Positions 19,701 to 22,145 of a DNA stretch of 22,145 bases are shown here, piece by piece. Origin of the DNA: a virus. The position numbers and the translations under genes were made by a program. The stretch spans positions 1 to 22,145 of the IMG/VR virus record IMGVR_UViG_3300046002_001658; one strand, written 5' to 3'. The notes beneath the pieces are model-generated. The model was not told the origin of the DNA. It searched no databases and saw nothing but the letters and a program-made list of their open reading frames with translations. Within the stretch, counting starts at the first letter, position 1. Every line of letters starts with the position of its first letter.

Positions 19701-22145
19701 TCTGAATTTATATTTGGTAAGTGGCAGTTGTTAGATTCAGGTGATCGCAGATTAAATGCTTTAGATAGAGTTATTGGTTACTATCAACCGACTGCTAATA
19801 TGCCCGGCTACGACTTAACTCAATTAGTTAGCGGGATACAATATCCAAACAGCACGTATAAAGGCAATGCGTTTGCCCCTGACGAACAGTTCCAAATAGA
19901 TACTATCTTACAGGATCAACCATTCTATCCCACTGAAGTTGATATGAAAGCGATAATCTGGACCGGAACAAGTTACTTTAGTCCTGCTGAAACATCAACG
20001 TATTCGGGTGTTGTGTCGGGCAGTGACGGTGAAAATTGGGTTATTGATAAACTAGCCAACTCAGTGTTAAGTCTGACTGGTATTATATATGTAAATGGAA
20101 TATACCTTATCACGACTACTAACATTGCTACTCCTATCTTACGTAGTACTAACGCGATCACTTGGACTGCTGGAGGCCGCTATATACCCACAGCTTTGTT
20201 ACCGAACGAGTCAGTAACCTTAAGCTCATCAGGTATGGCATTGAATTCTGTTGGGTATCGTGACGGAGTGTACATTGTGGCCGGCAGCAGCATTGCATCA
20301 AGTGTTGACGCATCTATCTGGACAAATAGATTTACGTTCACAAATGGATTGGTTAACACTTTGTACGGCGTTAAGGGAGTGAGTACAAACTCATATTATG
20401 GATTTGTAGCCATAGGTAAAGGGCAGATTCCTGATTATTCAACCGGACTAACTGAAACTATAGATGTAAATCTGGTGCTAACTAGCTTAGACGGTATCTC
20501 ATGGTCACAAAGCCCGGCTTATAGTTTTAATGGGTTTTATAGCATAACGGACAACGGTAATATTATGGTTGCTGTTGGAGAGAACGGTGTTATTTACACT
20601 AGTCAAACTGGCATTGTTTGGCTAGGCGTGAATGAAGTTGCAGTTGTTAGTGTAAATTCTGACACTAATAATATCAACGTTTCTAATACTGATGGATTCT
20701 TGGTAAATGATGAGATTAGATTCTCTAACTCTTTTAACGTAATATCGTCTTCTGTCACCTATTATGTGGTGAACATTATTACCCAATCACAACTTCAGAT
20801 TAGTACTTCATTGGGTGGACTGCCAATCACGTTAAATGATGTTAATCCAAGCACAACAACTTATATGTATTTGTATCCAAGTACAAGTGATCTAAATGAT
20901 GTGTTATTTGATAATTCTATATTTATGGCCGTCGGTAATGACGGGTTAATTAGAACATCGGTGGACGGTTATGTATGGGTAACGCAAGTCTCTGGTACGC
21001 TAGAAAACTTAAATAGTTTGGTATATAACGCGACTGCGGCTACGTGGACTGTGGTAGGTGATAACAACACTATTATTCTAAGCTCTGATAATGGAGTAAC
21101 TTGGACTAGCTCTTCGATATTTGTTGTAGTACCCACTGTGTATGATGTACAGGGTGATCCGTTTCAGGCTGGATATGGTCCTGAGGAACTAGTAGCCGGC
21201 ATCATAAGCGATAACATAACGTTGACAGTGGCTACTAGACCTGGCACAAATTGGCCAGAAACTGTATATCAGCACGTGGGTTATAACGTGCTGTCAATCG
21301 AAATACAACCAACCTCAGCCACTCAGACTGATTACAGTTTTGATTTAGTAGCACAGACCCCGGCGCAACTTGCAGTGTTTGTCATAGACGGCATTACTGG
21401 TACGAGCACCTCGATATACGAACCTGATTACAGTATCGATTGGATTACTAATGTGATAACTTTAGCTATCCCGTTATCTTTCACTCCAATCACTGATACA
21501 TTACGAATTGATGTGTATGAAACAGGAAACGGAAACCAATTGGTTAAGGCTAATACAAAGACAGATCCAATTCGTGTTAATCTAACCACAGGGTGGAATG
21601 AAATATATGTAAATTGTAACTATTCTGCTACTATATTCTCCGGCAGTGGCGTTATTAGACCTGGAACGGCACCCATAGCAGTTGAAGCAATAAAAACTAC
21701 TGCGATAGAGAATACTATTACTTGCGTGGGAGTAAAGGATTTTGTACTTAATGACCCGATAACATTCCAAGGTACTACGTTTGGCAACATATTAGAAGAT
21801 ACTACCTATTATGTTAAAACAATTAGCACAGTAACTAGTAGTATTACTGTATCAAGTTCATATAATTTCACTTCAGGTACTGCAGGTCCTACTTTTGTGG
21901 TTACAACTGCTGTGGGTTCGATGTATGTAGTTATTGCTGTTGGATCGGGCGCGCCGTGGGCTGAACCATTAATGTATCACAATGGTGTGAAATTATTGCA
22001 CGGGTTAACTGGAACAGTCACCAGAACTAAAGCAACAAATAATGCAGTAACCTGTAACACAACAGGTGGGTTGGTAGTAGGTACTGTAGTAGTCTTTAGT
22101 GACACTATGTTTGGTGGGATTATTATACCGCAAACAACATACGTC
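4716..22145 (+). CDS. Giant modular virion structural protein, 3' end outside window
   Basis: One frame stays open for 5810 codons and runs off the window. ATG 4716 is the first initiator after the in-frame TGA at 4656, and there is no clear Shine-Dalgarno. It begins [20 protein letters not shown] with no signal peptide or membrane helix. In order it has: unique start; a 'YTFEV...FWIQT' cupredoxin-like segment (residues ~180-254); a nested module block (~324-530); unique scaffold to about residue 2590, including a Tyr/Trp-rich stretch (9600-9850); an FG-GAP propeller (~2599-3239); 'YLNEVKPYH' (~3790); a module-dense zone (3885-4850); a CBM5/12-like segment (~4970); an Asp-box propeller (~5100-5465); and more modules to the end. 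Cys is rare; Thr, Ser, Asn, Val, Gly and Tyr dominate. It follows gene 6, the T4 gene 7 position, so it is probably an outer baseplate or tail component fused to receptor-binding domains. I see no residue-level proof of gp7 homology. No frameshift is seen. Confidence 0.9.
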   Translation, partial: MATRIRTLSFLPEIFQTPTNAQFLSATLDQLVSQPNTKKIEGYIGSKFGYGINAKDYYVTEPTKTRVDYQLDPGVVFTKPNESVAQDFISYPGILDALQIEGGLTENNNRLFNSEFYSWDSFTNLDKIINFNQYYWLPEGPDQVTVSTETVYSSTAYAVTDLANGYQISPVGTAGGTINPTLTMLRGGSYTFEVNQNSAFWIQTEPGVSGYSPTQPNIYTREVYGVSNNGAMNGIVTFAVPSKTAQDDQYNFPGNNVVGVVSTLPYSDINGQLLSQVGNIDGITSLDGLTVMFYNTGYPSEIGFVSNFFDYTNYDENNNLVPAETITVTDTSATGNLITCNSTANLSVNDTITFTGTTFGGIQSYFTGTPTVIAAGSFAIGQEYAITTIGTTDWIAAGVTASADITGSIAGYALTVTTVNSGSLVIGQTLAGFGVTAGTVIVSYDLATDTYTLDQSQTVASTTIYGYDIVAGKIFTAIAAGSGTGNATAFLPTIYYISSISSLTEFTVSALLGGSDVVLTTASGSMIGNINQGLYEEGYYTTVSQTFYTITYVGDPTDPVIRLIPSSSIPTNEKITALYGTQWLNRYFYKNPAGAIVLIPYITAPLDILYYQDGTSANKVGIIRLIESNVTNTLDVDADILGRKNFTSSTGIVFTNGLKVVFQGDIVPASYKSGQYYVEGVGSAIELVPVSDLISPESFTSSTYIPWDTLAYDIGNWEGNSYVPVTPDYITISRNSLDKNAWSRSNRWFHVDVINAAALYNNNPNSVSVYATADNKAKRPIIEFYPNLRLFNAGTEGKSPVDFIDTRTIDAFSLVAGQQNYYPDVTVYTAYSGTIASTDYVSARIATDTIGTVALPAVSNTITCDSTVGFRVNDLIVFNAVDLGPVFGGVVAEANYYVKEIIDLVTFTISSEQNGDVFALSSSSGSMRFYWTPRSTEVVVDNTDVTGTFALGQYVTDSTNLIPTNALITAITVTTSQTIFEVSWDASSGSFFAGTSTASIIATDTTNDTYALFDGARVAFTVDTDKNVRDKIYVCRFSTVTSTTDPVITLTEATDGQVLVNQQTVALRGYFNQGNEFYFDGVEWIKTQQKTQVNQPPLFDVFDDNSISFGDAEIYTGTSFKGNKLFAYGLGSGLVDGILGFPIRYSSIDNVGDISFDISLNLDTFNYVNGSSPITQKTNTGYVYNYPTRVVYERQLGWQTAISPSVQYQIFEFSYSTPSPTSVYICDIAPMDSTTTVWPTIQVYINNVLQTAADYTVTTTSNSTTVTFIDHAVLNPVQILILSDQVSPTAYYSIPINLNNNPLNADVTTANVGDIRGQYQSIFYNNPDTTGNVFGSNNYRDLGNVVPYGTRIIQNSASLVLPGTFLRKQNHNLFNSLMFNSREYIKFKTLLVDTVNNASYSQRYDPATMLDDALDQIVASKTEEQPFFWSDMVPSKAPYISNSYSFANSLDVSIYKLSTTYDFTKANYNGVLVYLTRTTIGVTSVKQLIVNVDYVISTDSPSLTVTLDLLPNDIITINEYNQTYGSYIPNTPTKLGLYPAYTPGVVLDSDYAQPTYFIKGHDGSYNKLYGNYDATLELLIDFRDQVLLEYELRVFNNLKLSSIIPIKEYEVLPGFFRETDYSYNEFLEVYSASFLNWVGQNRINYKRQLYNKNDQFTYNYYQSGNKINKKPIEQGYWRGIYQYYYDTTTPNSTPWEMLGFTEKPTWWQDRYGPAPYTSDNLILWNDLAQGIDWNNGVPIVIKQAIRPELLQVLPVDTEGNLVSPLDSIVGSYNSNIFQRDWKVGDEGPAELSYRRSSSWPFDLMKILALAKPAQFFNLGVDLDNYKYNLEFDQYLVNNRSHLVISDVQIYGSGTAKTSYINWIVDYEKQIGVDATQNITNLLFNLDVRLVYRLAGFSDKTLLKFYVEKGTANNRNASLLIPDESYAVLLYDNQPFKKIVYSGVVIQIVDSGYTVYGNSQTAAYFKTLKPLANGNTSITEVDALRVRTANDYSTQEVIVPYGSLFYTVEELAQFLRAYGAYQEAQGMVFSSIENGLEVTWNQMIAELLYWAQTGWEVGSVLTINPAASTMEINRDGYIVQPLTMRETNFVLNQNLYPIQSMDLAIVRDETQFVIKPLNAGDTLAYGQFNIHSIEHGIVFDNITLFNDVIYNLTTGLRQLRIVLRGTKTADWNGTINAAGFILNQDNIQEWNRTLTYTKGVIVQYKNKYWTALRVIQPSETFNSNDWKRTDYEQIQKGLLPNSSTRSYESTLYYNVDKANLESDADLLSFSLIGYRPRDYLALADLTDITQINVYKNLIKNKGTLNAASAFKGVNLPQGGINYEIYENWAIKSGEFGGVLNSNFVEFKINENYMTGNPSIVGLTNGVYTDGVQQEVPLYSLYNYGRPVFDPNVLPQISSALPPTLLPDAGYVNFNDVKMSAFYYSQLASAVDKNGKVVPIQDFYVRDYLWLANYLEQWQVYTPASIGQVIYVKNNLNGTATITFNQAHNLVQYQPFAIVNFNPAVNGYFLASLIVDPQRVLVNLTLDANTRNITGQGIGLLFQSQRVATPADIATLPLLSAEFTKNTVWVDTNTDGDWAVYRKSINYQYDTETIRPTGVTFGSAVAYTSTLGYLVGDAQAGEVYRYTFNDLANDYQLIQTITHDTSFGATIAYAGDMFFISEPSSAAPKVYAYQLSSTLTNDDLTLFQTAIAAPASSINWGKAIAVSGDTNWVYISDYDNPSTPNLVYVYRKSQTTDEYELSTTITTSGLVAGDNFGYSIATDYYGDTVIIGTPNQDYSPTIDNWGYTYVFSRAVQNIETSQNSIPDVAQIFQLVWTPSTTVTDVSATDATTDVITCTSTSGFVVDMPVLFSGTVYASSNISPSTIYFIESVVSATEFRIKTSVDAIIPLALGTSSGSGMIANVQSTPIYVSVNGTLVDNSNYGVIGNTLVYPSTLSAGDIVTISGDQFTLVQTLTSEVTPKVGVHFGNSVDTTTHASEVIIGAPFELTTQTEEGAVYRYTNGGGKYGMVIGTTDTNVTSTRTLLINNFAVYIPIGNATVAANSISQAGIPNIVATASNGKLIISLINYDLAIPNEKLLIAVVDTTTLTELGISIYTQTQTINCPHITGPTQFGTVVKFNEFDSFVASAPTGTRYAATTFDFTDDENLDNDTVFDNNATQWIDQFVNAGAAYMFDYLAVFGENLDNTGKFVYSQSVNDVNLEYGAQPMYGQAMDFNNYHVIVGTPAFRPGYDNGLVTLYTNSSGITDWSVYRSSAAVVDINRIQNIQLFSAETNNTLINLDFIDPLQGKILGAARENIDVISNSDPAHYNNTTVRRGIIWGAEHVGQLWFNTSTTRFVNYHQNDVTYNSRYWGAVFPGSNVTVYSWIASPNLPVNYNGPGTVFNVDSYAIQYVETASGTLSPIYYYWVRNTNIIFEKTGKTLADSVVESYIAQPRNSGISWFAPLLPSAFGLYNSAAYINANDSVLQMGFSTGTNDDVAHSQYSLIRANYADDFLPGFPGIGGTLIPESLYDRLLDGLCGVDEFGAVVPNPYLPKAVQNGVLARPRQSFFINRFLALKNYLTYANTILAQFPITETRQYSFLFTEGPINPSTGTPFFVTADYWEYANWWAIGYNDNTKSALQVPLYANLLTLSVAVNTIVTVAANSTGNAETYIYNTDGTWTRIGLTNGTIKFKSDLWDYATARIGFGDNFYDTNPYDAYPSEETRNILRGLNEQIYINDLLVFRNKSLILMFEYIQSETIDSQNYLPWLNKTSFIDVSHTIRELRPISIYQSDNQDFLAGYLNEVKPYHVVIKEFLFKYTGADVYAGDITDFDLPAIFDSSVQQFITPELVYSNPSLVSQFLPSSPIWSDPSYISWYNNYGVSITGQDNVQIAILDTYIALNTTAFAISNAQGIPINGVFKIGNELIAYATVDRSVNVVSGLTRGVSNTPITNHIPGELIYIDLPAVLLLDGGRGYSEPPRVIAYIDTTIYPAPSQPAVLEAVMTLDSVLSITVIDPGQGYAVLPQIIIDSAISSEFASTAVSPSYNTIQLYAPLLQTGDLIKYTVGIGSTAIGGLTNNQWYYVNVLETVPTVTVALYSNYRDALQDQNRIVLFSTGTGTTHALSVGAKASCISSAAPIRENNIALRFDRTTYNSQVTDWEMDLYYGSYFAGFAGAYNDPQSVASSSIQLQSTQPAISTILSSAQGVGFEIVDVRNEQTVSYSSLIRQVAEIIALNHAIRLTPLDDGSNNPNASGSTIGFYVNMPIVFKGAVLGGLVNDTVYYVNSIVDATDFTISQSVDGPIFALTGGTVSAAGLECSVGEVTNLAVLTINYPGILEVTATTTSTNTITIPVTLVGTGGTNGFYVNLPVFFTGTVFGGIVENEIYYVTTVLDEQTFTIAESKDPTMLDVSATAASTDYVTISTDTQSLKINDPVIFNSMVILGVDVTVFGNIVSGTTYYVASIPNNNSIQLSAVVNGSVFPLADQAASVDPLLPTNAVLTSQRNVVQLSTATGSMTINVSIPVSPGQINGQQFTLYNTSEQYPDLAGPVSSLVTREIQSTIDTVDRVAISSYSGGLTNIYDNFPLQVETNIGGLVTGTTYYVVDSGYIEVDVTSTSPSIASAVITGDILSGAPVSLLTVTGVTSGAVVPGCSLAGGTVIPGTKVVSQIAGTPGGVGSYFVTNSQNVISSTLTCSLSAVTCDTTDSLYIGMPIIFSGVPLGTIDLNVEYYVRHIVNGTQFVLTNTPGGAITTLTVDNGVMTGTGSPYIQVSTSLGGSVEVLTTETAVVNLVQYPLTPPLFSVSYRMGGYQAIITDSGTGYAIDNTILISGSSVGGTTPNNDLTLTVVAIGTSGEITSVIRSGTVPGISDSYYLRVISSTELAVFSNPLMTVPVSGIDFPYIGIISTTVTGTTSGSNSITVNSVSEFAVNDAVVFTGSVAGGLILGQIYYVLTVSPLTVGTVPNDVGSVEVLSTTLLQDFTMAKYGSYAVLPEPFYFNQSIVRYNNRVYSCLISNHDSEFIFGKWQLLDSGDRRLNALDRVIGYYQPTANMPGYDLTQLVSGIQYPNSTYKGNAFAPDEQFQIDTILQDQPFYPTEVDMKAIIWTGTSYFSPAETSTYSGVVSGSDGENWVIDKLANSVLSLTGIIYVNGIYLITTTNIATPILRSTNAITWTAGGRYIPTALLPNESVTLSSSGMALNSVGYRDGVYIVAGSSIASSVDASIWTNRFTFTNGLVNTLYGVKGVSTNSYYGFVAIGKGQIPDYSTGLTETIDVNLVLTSLDGISWSQSPAYSFNGFYSITDNGNIMVAVGENGVIYTSQTGIVWLGVNEVAVVSVNSDTNNINVSNTDGFLVNDEIRFSNSFNVISSSVTYYVVNIITQSQLQISTSLGGLPITLNDVNPSTTTYMYLYPSTSDLNDVLFDNSIFMAVGNDGLIRTSVDGYVWVTQVSGTLENLNSLVYNATAATWTVVGDNNTIILSSDNGVTWTSSSIFVVVPTVYDVQGDPFQAGYGPEELVAGIISDNITLTVATRPGTNWPETVYQHVGYNVLSIEIQPTSATQTDYSFDLVAQTPAQLAVFVIDGITGTSTSIYEPDYSIDWITNVITLAIPLSFTPITDTLRIDVYETGNGNQLVKANTKTDPIRVNLTTGWNEIYVNCNYSATIFSGSGVIRPGTAPIAVEAIKTTAIENTITCVGVKDFVLNDPITFQGTTFGNILEDTTYYVKTISTVTSSITVSSSYNFTSGTAGPTFVVTTAVGSMYVVIAVGSGAPWAEPLMYHNGVKLLHGLTGTVTRTKATNNAVTCNTTGGLVVGTVVVFSDTMFGGIIIPQTTYV
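5253..5477 (+). other. Cupredoxin-like 'YTFEV...FWIQT' domain in the giant protein
   Basis: Residues ~180-254 read [15 protein letters not shown], then FWIQTEPG, then [14 protein letters not shown] and a final YNFPG. This L-x-R-G-x-x-Y-x-F ... F-W-I-x-T ... G-x-V-x-F-x-V-P pattern recurs in phage tail proteins and resembles a copper-protein beta-sandwich. The Cys/His/Met ligands of a copper site are not visible, so it is likely structural. Confidence 0.55.
5832..6185 (+). repeat. 'GTTDW ... GSGTGNA' phage module, split
   Basis: The first part is [20 protein letters not shown] plus WIAAG. The second part is [20 protein letters not shown]. Joined, they match the familiar phage tail pattern 'G-x-x-Y-x-I-x-x-x-GTTD-F/W ... 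G-x-x-F-T-A-x-x-x-G-x-GTG-x-A'. The two parts are separated by the type-3 module at 5913-6113. Confidence 0.65.
5913..6113 (+). repeat. 'LTVT...SG...VGQTL...SQTVASTTI' module, copy 1
   Basis: The segment carries [32 protein letters not shown], and then [17 protein letters not shown]. This is a recurrent phage structural repeat of the form G-x-L-T-V-T...SG-x-L-x-x-G-Q-x-L...G-V-x-x-G-T-x-I...Y-T-x-x-x-SQTV-x-S-T-T-I. It is the innermost of three nested modules. A second copy lies at 18525-18734. Confidence 0.7.
7263..7502 (+). repeat. YYV module 2
   Basis: The unit runs [20 protein letters not shown], then [15 protein letters not shown], then VTFTISSEQ and a terminal SGSM. It carries all consensus landmarks, including the ITC cysteine (codon 7305). 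Confidence 0.75.
7902..8220 (+). other. Conserved-looking scaffold segment '[13 protein letters not shown] ... GLGSG'
   Basis: Residues ~1063-1168 include [50 protein letters not shown] and [18 protein letters not shown]. This region is non-repetitive and dense in aromatic residues. I have the impression it is a shared core of large aquatic-phage structural proteins, but I cannot verify that here. No known fold is assigned. Confidence 0.4.
11101..11260 (+). other. Unique scaffold segment '[20 protein letters not shown]'
   Basis: Residues ~2129-2181 contain [20 protein letters not shown], then [20 protein letters not shown] and AAGFIL. It directly precedes the first CBM5/12-like segment and belongs to the large non-repetitive scaffold. 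No enzymatic motif is visible. Confidence 0.4.
11295..11402 (+). other. Possible carbohydrate-binding (CBM5/12-like) segment 1
   Basis: Residues ~2194-2229 read [20 protein letters not shown], then [13 protein letters not shown]. The pattern Y-x-x-G-x-x-V-x-Y-x-x-x-x-W ... W resembles the short chitin-binding-like modules often found in tail fibres. It is short and may be only a structural beta hairpin. Confidence 0.35.
13167..13421 (+). repeat. YYV module 3, inserted in the FG-GAP propeller
   Basis: The unit runs [48 protein letters not shown] and a GSGMI ending. YYV is replaced by YFI, and the FGG loop is altered. It lies between propeller motifs 4 and 5. Confidence 0.7.
13711..14035 (+). 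other. Insertion between FG-GAP motifs 5 and 6
   Basis: About 108 residues follow the YRYTNGGGK strand and precede FGTVVKF. They include [41 protein letters not shown] and ELGISIY. The I-N-x-x-x-V...N-S-I-x-x-A-G-I-P-x-V-x-A-x-x-x-x-G-K-L-x-I pattern recalls the beta-alpha-beta insert common in flagellin- and tail-type proteins. It is not a YYV module. Confidence 0.4.
15963..16110 (+). other. Scaffold segment '[20 protein letters not shown]'
   Basis: Residues ~3750-3798 carry [20 protein letters not shown] followed by [18 protein letters not shown]. It is helical, more charged than its surroundings, and free of repeats. It ends the central unique scaffold before the module-dense region begins. 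Confidence 0.4.
16368..16538 (+). repeat. '[13 protein letters not shown] ... LTRG ... H..G' phage module
   Basis: The segment reads [38 protein letters not shown] and [10 protein letters not shown]. It matches the frequent phage structural module G-x-x-x-I-G-x-E-x-I-x-Y...L-T-R-G-x-x-x-T...H-x-x-G. Only one copy is seen. Confidence 0.6.
16554..16745 (+). repeat. Paired 'GxGY..P' repeats
   Basis: Two half-repeats, [17 protein letters not shown] and [15 protein letters not shown], flank a linker with [11 protein letters not shown]. The G-x-G-Y-x-x-x-P-x-I/V-x-I pattern is a well-known tandem beta repeat of phage tail proteins. Here the first copy is GRGY and the second GQGY. Confidence 0.65.
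16779..17045 (+). repeat. YYV module 4, divergent
   Basis: The unit has [20 protein letters not shown] followed by [13 protein letters not shown] and an [13 protein letters not shown] ending. The GGL loop and WYYV are retained, but the ITC and FTG elements are missing. Confidence 0.55.
17361..17609 (+). repeat. YYV module 5
   Basis: The unit reads [40 protein letters not shown] and FALTGGTV. Landmarks are F-K-G, GGL, YYV and F-T-I-S. It starts a group of five closely spaced modules (5-9) that runs to about 18944. Confidence 0.75.
17667..17882 (+). repeat. YYV module 6
   Basis: The unit reads [33 protein letters not shown], then [20 protein letters not shown]. It is closest to module 5: both share GFYVN-[ML]-P-[IV]-[VF]-F, suggesting a relatively recent duplication between these two. 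Confidence 0.8.
17883..18122 (+). repeat. YYV module 7
   Basis: The unit reads [49 protein letters not shown] and VFPLADQAA. It abuts module 6 without a linker. Confidence 0.7.
18336..18524 (+). repeat. YYV module 8, cut short
   Basis: The unit reads [40 protein letters not shown] and VDVTSTSPS. After YYV only a short strand follows, and the usual F-x-I half is replaced at 18525 by a type-3 module. Confidence 0.55.
18525..18734 (+). repeat. 'LTVT...SG...[10 protein letters not shown]' module, copy 2
   Basis: The segment carries [40 protein letters not shown], then [18 protein letters not shown]. It is the same fold signature as the innermost nested module at 5913-6113 but a more complete form with the GTPGGVGSY turn. 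It sits between YYV modules 8 and 9. Confidence 0.7.
18738..18944 (+). repeat. YYV module 9
   Basis: The unit reads [40 protein letters not shown] and [13 protein letters not shown]. It carries the conserved T-C site (codon 18753), F-S-G, YYV and F-V-L. Confidence 0.75.
19083..19265 (+). repeat. 'GTGY ... [13 protein letters not shown]' phage module
   Basis: The segment reads [20 protein letters not shown] followed by [18 protein letters not shown] and [11 protein letters not shown]. This closely follows the recurrent tail-protein pattern G-x-GY-x-x-x-D-T-x-x-I-x-G...GG-x-TP-x-ND-L-T-x-T-V. Confidence 0.7.
19368..19573 (+). repeat. YYV module 10
   Basis: The unit reads [20 protein letters not shown] followed by [18 protein letters not shown] and [15 protein letters not shown] and YYV are intact; the last strand is degenerate. 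Confidence 0.75.
19605..19737 (+). other. Possible carbohydrate-binding (CBM5/12-like) segment 2
   Basis: The segment reads [20 protein letters not shown], then [14 protein letters not shown]. The Y-x-x-x-x-I-V-R-Y-N-x-R-V-Y-x-C-L-x-x-H-x-S-x-x-F-x-x-x-x-W pattern is close to chitin-binding-like modules of phage and bacterial surface proteins. It is the better of the two candidates and lies just before the Asp-box propeller. Confidence 0.45.
19960..21120 (+). other. Seven-motif Asp-box (BNR/Ycf48-like) beta-propeller
   Basis: Seven motifs of the S-x-D-G-x-x-W type end in Trp codons at 20037 (GSDGENW), 20163 (RSTNAITW), 20319 (SVDASIW), 20502 (TSLDGISW), 20619 (TSQTGIVW), 20976 (TSVDGYVW) and 21102 (SSDNGVTW). 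The last is a near-perfect Asp-box. Most repeats contain a G-x-x-Y/F-x-x-V strand with A-V-G-x-N/D-G, as in [13 protein letters not shown]. Intervals are 39-61 residues except the fifth (119), which holds YYV module 11. Seven motifs fit one seven-bladed propeller of the sialidase-type superfamily. No sialidase catalytic set is identifiable, so a binding or structural role is more likely. Confidence 0.65.
20628..20880 (+). repeat. YYV module 11, inserted in the Asp-box propeller
   Basis: The unit reads [40 protein letters not shown] and [16 protein letters not shown]. It begins three codons after the fifth Asp-box Trp. Removing its ~84 residues restores a normal blade interval of about 35 residues. 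Confidence 0.75.
21687..21935 (+). repeat. YYV module 12
   Basis: The unit reads [40 protein letters not shown] and [10 protein letters not shown], with a terminal GSMYVV. It carries the ITC cysteine (codon 21723) and a clear GSM end. Confidence 0.8.
22011..22145 (+). repeat. YYV module 13, cut by the window end
   Basis: The first half is present: [37 protein letters not shown]. The window ends inside the Y-V motif, so the module, and the gene, continue outside. Confidence 0.75.

Noticed and set aside
19960-21120. A sialidase enzyme
   Set aside because: Asp-boxes alone do not define a sialidase. The arginine triad and catalytic Tyr/Glu/Asp arrangement cannot be identified.

Overview
This window is a stretch of the virion structural region of a T4-like, contractile-tailed bacteriophage. 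Two genes of the T4 baseplate wedge are recognisable: gene 25 and a greatly enlarged gene 6. All genes lie on the + strand, are packed with gaps of 8 to 57 bp, and use an AT-leaning sequence (roughly 40% GC by eye). The Thr/Ser/Asn/Gly/Tyr-rich products and the modular tail motifs resemble those of myoviruses from aquatic samples (cyanophage- and pelagiphage-like relatives). Nothing in the sequence identifies the host, and there are no tRNA genes, insertion sequences or CRISPR arrays.

Layout. Bases 2-814 hold the 3' end of an Ala/Gly/Thr-rich gene of unknown function. Bases 832-1281 encode gp25, the wedge protein with a TssE-like fold. Bases 1339-4707 encode gp6 at 1122 aa (T4 gp6 is 660 aa). 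From 4716 to the last base runs one uninterrupted reading frame of 5810 codons with no stop codon. It encodes a giant structural protein (more than 600 kDa) in the position where T4 carries gene 7. There is no gene-free stretch longer than 57 bp.

The giant protein is the remarkable object here. It has a roughly 2000-residue N-terminal half of mostly unique sequence that looks like a structural scaffold, followed by a mosaic. The mosaic includes a seven-motif FG-GAP (integrin-alpha-like) beta-propeller, a second propeller built on seven Asp-box motifs, and two possible carbohydrate-binding (CBM5/12-like) segments. It also includes 'GxGY' and 'IGNE...RG' phage modules and at least 13 copies of a beta-rich module with the core F-x-G-x-x-x-GG-I/L ... 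YYV ... F-x-I. Some modules are inserted inside other domains. One sits between blades of each propeller, and at 5685-6305 three different module types are nested one inside another.

How the genes work together. gp25 and gp6 are the inner wedge that forms the ring around the hub. The giant protein, translated immediately downstream, is best read as the outer wedge and periphery fused to receptor-binding or adhesive domains. This functional assignment is inference from position and domain content. The copies of GATAAATA upstream of genes 25 and 6 resemble the T4 late promoter TATAAATA and would fit late expression.
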